From Nitrospira sp. CR1.1 (lineage in GTDB: Bacteria; Nitrospirota; Nitrospiria; Nitrospirales; Nitrospiraceae), in NCBI GenBank assembly GCA_014055465.1, contig WIAF01000002.1:310001-374000 (forward strand): a DNA stretch of 64,000 nucleotides, read 5' to 3'. The notes under the pieces were generated by a model. That model was given only the letters and a program-made list of their open reading frames with translations, did not search any database and was not told the DNA's origin. The position numbers and the translations under genes were made by a program. Positions 57,753 through 64,000 of this stretch are shown here, piece by piece; within the stretch, counting starts at the first letter, position 1, and each line of letters begins with the position of its first letter.

Positions 57753-57773
57753 GCCCGTTCCCCTTTCGTCCAA

Positions 57774-58097
57774 TTACCCAACTACGGGGCTAACCAATGT
57801 AGCCGTCGTACTCTTTTCCCCATAGGTAATATTGTCCGTCAATGCCGCCACCGGCAACTGGTCGATCATGATCATTTTAATGGCATTATTCTTAGCCATG
57901 TTGTCGCAGACCCACACGCATTGCGCGCAGCCCTTGCACCGATCTACCGCCACATACGCTGACCCATACTTAAACCCCTTATCCTTGCCCATTTCATCAC
58001 TATAAAGAATGGTATTGGCTTCGGGGCAATATTGGGTGCACAGCTTGCAGCTTTTTGCGGCACAGATCTCAACGCTGATATCGGCTACGAGATACAT
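57774..58097 (-). CDS. porD: 2-oxoacid:ferredoxin oxidoreductase delta (ferredoxin-like) subunit
   Basis: A 107-aa protein with two [4Fe-4S] motifs: CAAKSCKLCTQYCPEA near the N terminus and CKGCAQCVWVCDN in the middle. It passes electrons between ferredoxin and the thiamine-bound intermediate. AAGGAG lies 7 nt before the ATG. It lies between the gamma and epsilon subunit genes. Confidence 0.9.
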   Translation of the reverse strand: MYLVADISVEICAAKSCKLCTQYCPEANTILYSDEMGKDKGFKYGSAYVAVDRCKGCAQCVWVCDNMAKNNAIKMIMIDQLPVAALTDNITYGEKSTTATLVSPVVG

Positions 58098-58121
58098 GAG
58101 AACTCCTTGTCGTGAACCGGA

Positions 58122-58835
58122 TTACGCTGTGACGCTCTCTGCCGCTTCCGAACGTTTCACGGATGGTGCGGACCATCCATGGTCAACAGCATAGTTCCAG
58201 CCAGCTCGAATGACCGCCACATTTTTCTCAATCAACTCTTGTTTTTTCTTAAACTTTCGCTCGACGACACTGTCCAAAGCCGCCGTTCCGCCAGATACGA
58301 CAAAGCCCTTTCCGAGGAATCGATCCTTGACGGACTGCTCTAGCGCCTCTACCGAAGTGAGTCCAGTAATAGCTCCAATGCATCCCATGAGCGCCATATT
58401 GGTAGCGAGATCCATTCCCGCAACTTCCAGGGAGAGCTTTGTAGCAGGGAAGTAGTAGAGTTTTGCATGACGCTCTTCAAGTTCGCGAGCCTGGTCCCGA
58501 TGCAATTTCATCGGACCGTCGTTATTGATCAATGCGATACCATTCTCCTTTAAGCCGAAATAGAATGGCATCGTATACGACTTGCCGTGCGTAATAACCT
58601 GGGGGTGAAAAATGATAATGATGTGAGGGAAGGTGATTTCGCCAATTTCGTAAATAGGCTCGTCTGAAACTCTCACGTAGCTCTCAACCGGCGCCATGCG
58701 CTTTTCCGACCCGTAAAACGGAACGATCGTGCTTTCTCCACCTGCATGAATAACTGCCGTGCTGAGAATGTGTGAACCGGTGACAACGCCCTGGCCACCC
58801 ACACCCGCCATCCGAATATTGAACCGTGTCGCCAT
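58122..58835 (-). CDS. porG: 2-oxoacid:ferredoxin oxidoreductase gamma subunit
   Basis: A 237-aa gamma subunit with the family start FNIRMAGVGGQGVVTGSHIL and VPFYGSEKRMAPVESYVRVS in the middle. It probably binds CoA and links the alpha and beta subunits. TAAGGAGGA lies just before the ATG. It follows the beta gene by 23 nt and precedes porD. Confidence 0.9.
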   Translation of the reverse strand: MATRFNIRMAGVGGQGVVTGSHILSTAVIHAGGESTIVPFYGSEKRMAPVESYVRVSDEPIYEIGEITFPHIIIIFHPQVITHGKSYTMPFYFGLKENGIALINNDGPMKLHRDQARELEERHAKLYYFPATKLSLEVAGMDLATNMALMGCIGAITGLTSVEALEQSVKDRFLGKGFVVSGGTAALDSVVERKFKKKQELIEKNVAVIRAGWNYAVDHGWSAPSVKRSEAAESVTA

Positions 58836-58858
58836 ACTGAATCCTCCTTAAAGGTTGC

Positions 58859-59758
58859 TCAGGCCTTCGGGAGCCCAGGAGCAGGAGCAACGGGCTTCGG
58901 GAGGAACTCCTTGTAGCCATAGCGCTCCGTGAGAAATTGCTTTGCTTCATCGGTAATGTATTCGGAGAACTGGTAGCGATCGTTTTCAACGTTTTTGGCG
59001 TCTTCCATGACCTTGTCGGTTGGAATGGCGTACTCAATGTTACAAGAGGTGTAGGCCTGGATATACGTTGATCCAACCTCTCTGGCGATCAGCACAGCCT
59101 TCTTGATGACGCTCTCAACCCGGCGCGGATTGTTCGGGACTACGGTCGCAACGTACGCGCAGCCGGCGACCTTCGCCATCTGCAACATATCCATTTTCTC
59201 AAACTTTTTTCCCAATGGAGCCATCTTCAGCACGGCACCACGATTCGTCATTCCGCTTTCTTGCCCACCCGTATTGCCATATACTTCGTTGTCCAACATA
59301 ATGGTCGTAAATCGTTCCTTCCGGAACCAGGAATGAAGGACCTGCTGGAATCCGATATCTGCCGTACCGCCATCACCGGCCATTACCACCACATCTTTTG
59401 GCTTATCACCAAAACGAAGGCGCAATCCGCGGGACAACCCGCTGGCTACACCGTTTTGGTCACCATAGTTGCCGTATACGAACGGAATGGCAGCCTGCGA
59501 TATCGCCAAACGTCCACAGCCAGCCGTTCCAACAGTGATGGTGTCTTCGGGATTCGGAAATGCGATCATGGCAAGGCGGATGAAAAGGGTCATAGCGCAC
59601 CCGGCGCACATTGGGTGCTCTTCCAGCACTTCCTTGAAGGATCCCATCTGCGAAACGGAGACTTTTTTCCCAAAGGGACCGTGCTCGACCATGTCCCGAT
59701 ATTCTTTCGGCATGAACTTTTCAAAGCCGCTCGAGAACTTGACGTAATCAAGACTCAT
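58859..59758 (-). CDS. porB: 2-oxoacid:ferredoxin oxidoreductase beta subunit
   Basis: Thiamine diphosphate-binding beta subunit, 299 aa. The cluster cysteines start HPMCAGCAMTLFIRLA, and the thiamine motif is VVMAGDGGTADIGFQQVLHS ending in LDNEVYGNTGGQESG. This carries out carboxylation with the alpha subunit. I chose the ATG at 59758, which has GGGAGGG 8 nt upstream. It is the first gene of the five-gene operon (beta, gamma, delta, epsilon, alpha). Confidence 0.93.
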   Translation of the reverse strand: MSLDYVKFSSGFEKFMPKEYRDMVEHGPFGKKVSVSQMGSFKEVLEEHPMCAGCAMTLFIRLAMIAFPNPEDTITVGTAGCGRLAISQAAIPFVYGNYGDQNGVASGLSRGLRLRFGDKPKDVVVMAGDGGTADIGFQQVLHSWFRKERFTTIMLDNEVYGNTGGQESGMTNRGAVLKMAPLGKKFEKMDMLQMAKVAGCAYVATVVPNNPRRVESVIKKAVLIAREVGSTYIQAYTSCNIEYAIPTDKVMEDAKNVENDRYQFSEYITDEAKQFLTERYGYKEFLPKPVAPAPGLPKA

Positions 59759-60223
59759 AAGAATTCCCTCCCTTTTATGCGCTGGTGACTCCCTTCCGTC
59801 CTTCAATACGGCCGGAGAAAGCCAGATGCAAATTATATCGACGTTGTTCGAACTAAGTACTGGACTGTGTTCCTGAAACGGAAAGGAATGCCGACTTACG
59901 ACCTAACTGCCTGATGCCGCCGAGTGTAACAAAGCGCAAAAAAATCTGTCAATCAAGTCGGCGCTACAAATTAGGAAGAGCCTGTCATTCCAAGGTAGCG
60001 GCAAGTCTATAGAGTCCACAAAAGCATTGCAACTTTGCAGAAGGCCCACACCGAACGAAAGAAGGCCTAGTGGGTGCTGCCCTGCTAGGCCCTTGGCCCT
60101 AAATCCGCTTGAACGCAAAGATTTTGGACTGAGGACAACTCGAAATAAGGTTCAATTCTGTTGCAGTTCACCTGAGAAGCGCGTAAAAATTATCGCTTAA
60201 TACGATTAGCTTTCATAGCACCT
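59759..60223. other. Intergenic region between the divergent por and MTHFR-domain genes
   Basis: These 465 bp hold the por promoter region and a GC-rich hairpin. GCCTAG (60065-60070) pairs with CTAGGC (60085-60090), with an inner GGG/CCC. There is no T run, so a terminator is unlikely. No open frame with a ribosome binding site stands out. The length leaves room for a small RNA or leader, but I see no positive sign of one. Confidence 0.4.
59924..59952 (-). promoter_or_regulatory. Candidate promoter of the por operon
   Basis: On the minus strand a perfect TTGACA (59952-59947) is followed after 17 bp by TTACAC (59929-59924), a weak -10. The likely transcript start would be about 160 bp before the porB ATG. 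The rTCA operon also has a perfect TTGACA with a poor -10, hinting at regulator-dependent promoters. Confidence 0.33.
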
Positions 60224-60472
60224 ATGGCAATACGAGTCCTTGCGCCAGGAGAAGAACAGGGCGATCAGCGCGTCGGAGGAGTGCATAAGCGCCCACCAAT
60301 CCCCGATGGTTCGCTCAAAGCCGAATGCCCGAAATTCATGAGCCATGGCCCCTGCGGAGGAGTCCGCAAAGGCGGGTTTTGCGAAGTCTATCCGGATATG
60401 ACCTGCCCCTGGGTCACGCTGTACAACAAGCTCAATGAGCTGGGCCAGTTGGAATGGATGAAACAAGTGTGA
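60224..60472 (+). CDS. Orphan MTHFR C-terminal zinc-binding domain protein
   Basis: An 82-aa protein matching the methylenetetrahydrofolate reductase C-terminal domain. The family pattern is ECPKFMSHGPCGGVRKGGFC followed by CPWVTLYNKL. In many bacteria this domain is joined to MetF or forms the MetV partner of MetF in acetogens. Here it stands alone. Cysteines could bind zinc or a [4Fe-4S] cluster. No MetF gene is in the window. queF follows 22 nt later on the same strand. No good ribosome binding site precedes the ATG. Confidence 0.78.
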   Translation: MAIRVLAPGEEQGDQRVGGVHKRPPIPDGSLKAECPKFMSHGPCGGVRKGGFCEVYPDMTCPWVTLYNKLNELGQLEWMKQV

Positions 60473-60494
60473 TGATGCAGGTAAGGGGTGACGC

Positions 60495-60923
60495 GTGAGG
60501 GAACAGAGCAAGAAAAAACTGAAGGCTGGAGAATCAACGACCAGGCTCGGCTATAACGAGCGGCATGCCCGGAGCGGGATCTCCTCCCCGCTACCCGATA
60601 TTGAAACCTTCCCAAACCAATACACAGGATACGAAATTACAATCGTAATTCCCGAGTATACGGCCATCTGCCCGAAGACCAATCTGCCAGATTTTGGAAC
60701 GATTACTCTCCACTATAAACCGAATAAGCATTGCCTGGAGCTCAAAGCCCTCAAAATGTATGTTCATGCCTACAGAAATGTCGGCATATTCTATGAGAAT
60801 GCGGTCAACCGCATTCTCGAAGACGTTGTTCGCGCCTGCCGTCCGACTTGGGCCAAGGTAACGGGTGAGTTTGCCGCTCGCGGAGGACTGCGCAGCGTGA
60901 TTGAGGCAACATACCCCGAATAG
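60495..60923 (+). CDS. queF: NADPH-dependent 7-cyano-7-deazaguanine reductase
   Basis: Reduces preQ0 to preQ1, a step in queuosine synthesis. The 142-aa protein is the short (unimodular) QueF form. The catalytic Cys lies in PEYTAICPKTNLPDFGTI near residue 57. LELKALKMYVHAYRN, including the conserved Glu, follows. The start is the GTG at 60495 with AAGGGG upstream. The other queuosine genes are not nearby. Confidence 0.95.
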   Translation: MREQSKKKLKAGESTTRLGYNERHARSGISSPLPDIETFPNQYTGYEITIVIPEYTAICPKTNLPDFGTITLHYKPNKHCLELKALKMYVHAYRNVGIFYENAVNRILEDVVRACRPTWAKVTGEFAARGGLRSVIEATYPE

Positions 60924-61164
60924 CCTGCGCTCCAACATCATCCCGTCCATTTCTCAGCCGACCTCTCCAGAGCGTTACCTGGCTCTTCGTAGCCGGGTTC
61001 ACGCAGCACTCCCATTGCACCTGGCCCCTGCGCCCTCTCCATTGCAGCCGTCCTGATCACACACGGCCTAAAGTCTCGCTCCGAATTCACCGACATCGGA
61101 CAGTCGGGGTGTAGTACGGGTGCGCCTGGCGGCGACCGTTCGCGAGCAAGAAAAGGATGAGGGG

Positions 61165-62544
61165 TTGCTCACACGATCACTGAGAACTGTCATCGCCCAG
61201 CTGACGATGGCGGTTCTGGCCTTCATGACAGGAACGTATGCCGTGTCCGTTCCCACCGCAGACGCGATTCCAGCATTTGCTCGGAAGTACACATTGAACT
61301 GCACCGCATGCCATACAGCCCCTCCACGCCTCAATACATTCGGAGAACGTTTCCTGGAAAATGGGTATCAGCTCCCCGGAACCGAAGATGGCGGCATAAC
61401 AGGCAAGAAACACCTGGGAGACCTGAGTTTGGACGATTTCGCCAACTACACCGGCGTCCGGCTGCGCGGCAATGTGCTGCGCACGCACAATTTTAAGCGA
61501 CAAAATCCGGCCGCCGCAGAGCCGGGAGCCGTTCAAAACAACAGCGAGCTGGGGTTCCCTGAGATATTCAGCCTCTTTACGGCAGGTTCCCTGACGAGAA
61601 ACATCGGATTCTTTGCCGAGCTTGAGTCCAACCTGGAAGAATCGTCAACAGGGATTGAGCGGGCCTTCATGACGTTCAACAATCTTGGCGGGAACAATGT
61701 CGCCAATATTCGTGTGGGAAGAATCGACCCATCTGCAACGTTTTCGTTCTCCACGCTCCGACAACAACTGGAGTTTGTCGGAGACAGCATCAACACCTCA
61801 ACCAATACGGTACAACGCGCGGGACTGTTTCCGCTTGCAGCATCAGCCAAGTTTTACGGCCTGCACAATCGATCGGGTACCGCCATCTCACCCTACGCCC
61901 CTTCGCTCTACAACGCGGTCGCGGAAACAGGAATTGAGGTGCGGGGACGCCCGTTCGGTGAGTGGTTTATGTATCAGGTCGGCATACTGAACGGCGCCAA
62001 TGAAACATTCGGCGACTCCAATAAGGGCAAAGACTTCTACGGAGCCGTGCGGTTCGATTACGCCCGCTCCGCACATTTTTCGGCGAGCCTGTCCGGATTC
62101 GCCTATCTCGGCAATAGCAATGCCACTGTCCTCACAGGATTCGGCCTGGCAGACGTGAACTGGAATCGCTACGGCATAGCGGCGCATCTGCGTTACAAAA
62201 TGTTCGACCTTTACGGAATGTACACCCTCGACCGCATCGCCCACGTGCCGACCGCTGGCTTAGCCAACTTTGACAAGAGCGCCAGCGGGCTATCGGTGGC
62301 ATTGGATACCTATGTGACCAACCGCACTCTGTTCTCCCTGCGATACGACAATATGGATGCCGGCGGTGACCTCAGTCAGCGCACATCTCAAAGCTTCGCT
62401 GGAATGCAGGTCAAACAATACCTCCGGTCCAATGTGGCCCTGTTCGCGCGAAACGACCTCAACCTGCGGCGGGCAGAAGACGGCAATGCGGCGGCCCGTA
62501 ATTTACGACACGCCTTCTTCGTGGGAATCGATATCGCGTACTAG
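61165..62544 (+). CDS. Monohaem cytochrome c fused to outer-membrane beta-barrel (Cyc2-like)
   Basis: A 459-aa protein. A signal peptide (about residues 1-34, ending PTADA) is followed at once by a single haem motif: AIPAFARKYTLNCTACHTAP with CTACH near residue 48. LNTFGERFLENGYQLPG comes next. The remainder is about 380 residues of beta strands ending HAFFVGIDIAY with a terminal aromatic. This matches the layout of Cyc2, the cytochrome-porin of iron oxidisers. I chose TTG at 61165 (AAAGGA 7 nt upstream). A GTG at 61120 would push the signal peptide inward. An anion porin with a haem plug is the alternative. Confidence 0.8.
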   Translation: MLTRSLRTVIAQLTMAVLAFMTGTYAVSVPTADAIPAFARKYTLNCTACHTAPPRLNTFGERFLENGYQLPGTEDGGITGKKHLGDLSLDDFANYTGVRLRGNVLRTHNFKRQNPAAAEPGAVQNNSELGFPEIFSLFTAGSLTRNIGFFAELESNLEESSTGIERAFMTFNNLGGNNVANIRVGRIDPSATFSFSTLRQQLEFVGDSINTSTNTVQRAGLFPLAASAKFYGLHNRSGTAISPYAPSLYNAVAETGIEVRGRPFGEWFMYQVGILNGANETFGDSNKGKDFYGAVRFDYARSAHFSASLSGFAYLGNSNATVLTGFGLADVNWNRYGIAAHLRYKMFDLYGMYTLDRIAHVPTAGLANFDKSASGLSVALDTYVTNRTLFSLRYDNMDAGGDLSQRTSQSFAGMQVKQYLRSNVALFARNDLNLRRAEDGNAAARNLRHAFFVGIDIAY

Positions 62545-62566
62545 ACGGACTGGGGCAAAGACTACG

Positions 62567-63340
62567 ATGCGCACAAATACCTTCACATACTTCATCCTGC
62601 TGGTTGTCACGGGGCTCTGCGCATCTACCGTACAAGCCGTGAACCCCGCCACCAACCGGGACTCTCTCCTAGAAGGACGCCGGATCTATGAGCAAGCTTG
62701 CGCCTGGTGCCACGGCATCGGCGGGGAAGGAGACGGACCGGCCGGCTGGTTCATCGGCCGCTATTCCAGCCCACGCCCACGCAACTTCGTGAAGGACGGG
62801 TACAAGCTGCGCAGCACGGCTTCAGGCGAACTTCCAACAGATCAGGATCTGTTCAAAACCATCACGCAAGGCATTCCCGGTGTCATGCCGGCCTATCGCT
62901 CACTCAGCGAACGGGACCGGTGGCAGGTCATTGCCTACCTCAAATCATGGAATACAGCATTCGAAGAAGAGAAGCCCATCCCACTCACCTTCCCCTCCTC
63001 TCCCCCCTCGCCGACCGAGGCCGGCATCCACAATGGCCGAACGCTCTACATGAAATACGACTGCCGGGCATGTCACGGGGATAATGGCGAGGGGGACGGG
63101 CCGGAAGCCATCGCCGGCCACTTACGCGATACGAACGACCTTCCCATCCAGGCCACGAATCTCACCGCACCGTCGTCATGGAAGAACGGGGCCTCCGGCC
63201 AGGATCTCTTCCGCATCCTCATGACCGGACTGGACGGCACACCGATGCCCTCATACGCCAATGAATTTACCGGACAAGAGGAGGCGCTGTGGGATTTGGT
63301 GTGGTACGTCCAATCCTTATCCGGACAGCATGGAAGATAA
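62567..63340 (+). CDS. Dihaem cytochrome c
   Basis: A 257-aa exported protein with a signal peptide (about residues 1-24, ending TVQA). It has two cytochrome c domains. The first haem motif is CAWCHGIGGEGDGPAG near residue 43 with a Met ligand in GVMPAY. The second is CRACHGDNGEGDGPEA with Met in TPMPSY. Both domains share the GEGDGP loop, showing internal duplication. It begins 22 nt after the cytochrome-porin gene, so the two are likely co-expressed, and it could pass electrons from the outer-membrane haem to the periplasm. Confidence 0.9.
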   Translation: MRTNTFTYFILLVVTGLCASTVQAVNPATNRDSLLEGRRIYEQACAWCHGIGGEGDGPAGWFIGRYSSPRPRNFVKDGYKLRSTASGELPTDQDLFKTITQGIPGVMPAYRSLSERDRWQVIAYLKSWNTAFEEEKPIPLTFPSSPPSPTEAGIHNGRTLYMKYDCRACHGDNGEGDGPEAIAGHLRDTNDLPIQATNLTAPSSWKNGASGQDLFRILMTGLDGTPMPSYANEFTGQEEALWDLVWYVQSLSGQHGR

Positions 63341-63420
63341 TTCACGGCCATGAACAGATCACAACCAGCTTTCGGACATTCGCACGCAGCGCAGACTGCC
63401 CGGAAAGAAGAACCTACTCT

Positions 63421-64000
63421 ATGAAGGCCACCCTGATCCTTGCAACGTTGGTGTTGGCTGTTCAGGCAACCCCGCTCGTGCACGCGGAACCACCCACCGG
63501 CGCACTGGCCGGTCAGGTCCTCTATGTCGGCCCGGCGATCCCCGACCGGGTGGTCGAGGTGGCCCGTGATTCGGCCTTCTGTGGAACGATGGTCACCATC
63601 AAGAGTGTCGGGATTCACCCAAAACCGCGCGGCCTGGAAGGCGCGGTCGTGAGCATCGACGGGGTCCCACTGCCCGTATCCGATTCTTCCCTTCCACCAC
63701 TCGTCTTGACAAATACCCGGTGCACCTTCGCCCCGCGCATAGCCGCCGGCATGGTGGGCCAACAGGTGGAAATCCGCAACGACGACCCGGTCATGCATAA
63801 CACGCACATCTCGATGGGGCCGCGCACCTTCGTGAATGTTGCGATGCTCCCTTCAAGCCGACCGGTCGGAAAGCCCCTTAAACAGCCGGGGATCTATACG
63901 GTCAAATGCGACGCGCACAAATTCATGCAGGCGCACCTGCTCGCCTTCGCACACCCTTTCTTCAGTGTGACGGACGAGACCGGCGCGTTCCGGATCCCCA
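63421..64000 (+). CDS. Cupredoxin-like exported protein (cut by window edge)
   Basis: The visible 193 residues start with a signal peptide (about residues 1-22, ending LVHA). The middle resembles the cupredoxin-like/methylamine-utilisation type. NDDPVMHNTHISMG and YTVKCDAHKFMQAHLLAF would supply His, Cys and Met ligands for copper. A carboxypeptidase-regulatory-like domain may begin at FSVTDETGAFRIP. It is the third gene of the cytochrome cluster, 80 nt after the dihaem cytochrome, and continues past the right edge. I translated it from the ATG at 63421. Confidence 0.75.
   Translation, partial: MKATLILATLVLAVQATPLVHAEPPTGALAGQVLYVGPAIPDRVVEVARDSAFCGTMVTIKSVGIHPKPRGLEGAVVSIDGVPLPVSDSSLPPLVLTNTRCTFAPRIAAGMVGQQVEIRNDDPVMHNTHISMGPRTFVNVAMLPSSRPVGKPLKQPGIYTVKCDAHKFMQAHLLAFAHPFFSVTDETGAFRIP

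Noticed and set aside
60061-60094. Hairpin in the por upstream region as terminator
   Set aside because: No T run follows on either strand and there is no gene ending nearby.

Overview
This window looks like a chromosome segment of a Nitrospira-type bacterium (phylum Nitrospirota). No single gene proves this. The case is the combination: a reductive TCA (rTCA) cycle gene set with two-subunit ATP-citrate lyase, a five-subunit 2-oxoacid:ferredoxin oxidoreductase, a monomeric isocitrate dehydrogenase, hopanoid genes, system II cytochrome c maturation and cytochrome/porin genes. Nitrite oxidoreductase itself is not in the window, so the genus is an inference.

Layout. (1) 1-978: a response regulator and a sensor kinase cut by the left edge. 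(2) About 1149-4445: the right-hand part of an integrative element whose tyrosine integrase reads into the 3' end of a tRNA-Cys gene. It has a divergent control region with inverted repeats, an excisionase-like HTH protein, a putative rolling-circle replication protein and two zinc-binding small proteins. (3) 4548-16062: a long minus-strand run with ispG and dxs (MEP isoprenoid pathway), two outer-membrane beta-barrel proteins, mlaC-mlaD-mlaF-mlaE (lipid ABC transporter), hpnG and squalene-hopene cyclase. (4) 16231-21068: smc and ispH. (5) 21241-25453: PhoB/PhoR-like regulators facing a PiT phosphate transporter and a PhoU-like protein. (6) 25631-29276: FabH-like synthase, a BamD-like lipoprotein, a geranylgeranyl-reductase-type flavoprotein and a small element bounded by perfect 16-bp inverted repeats. 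(7) 29277-33644: CcdA, two thioredoxin-like proteins, ResC/CcsA and ResB, a full system II cytochrome c assembly set. (8) 34042-37442: metK, ahcY and two hypothetical genes. (9) 37419-39053: a radical SAM protein.

(10) 39334-51621: an apparent eight-gene rTCA operon read leftward: aclB, aclA, acn, icd, frdB, frdA, sucC, sucD, ending in a strong terminator. (11) 51830-55528: mutM, a dual-specificity-type phosphatase, zinc-ribbon and small proteins, and an Rsm22-like methyltransferase. (12) 55615-59758: five-subunit oxidoreductase genes, also read leftward. (13) 60224-60923: an orphan MTHFR C-terminal domain and queF. (14) 61165-64000: a one-haem cytochrome fused to an outer-membrane barrel (resembling Cyc2), a dihaem cytochrome c and a cupredoxin-like protein cut by the right edge.

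How it fits together: citrate cleavage, reductive carboxylation and succinyl-CoA steps sit in one operon, with the ferredoxin-dependent carboxylase about 4 kb upstream. MEP genes feed isoprenoid synthesis, and squalene-hopene cyclase sits next to a lipid transporter and outer-membrane barrels. Cytochrome maturation genes and the cytochrome-porin cluster fit a life based on respiratory electron transfer. The most interesting parts are the cytochrome-porin cluster, the tRNA-Cys element and the hopanoid/Mla neighbourhood.
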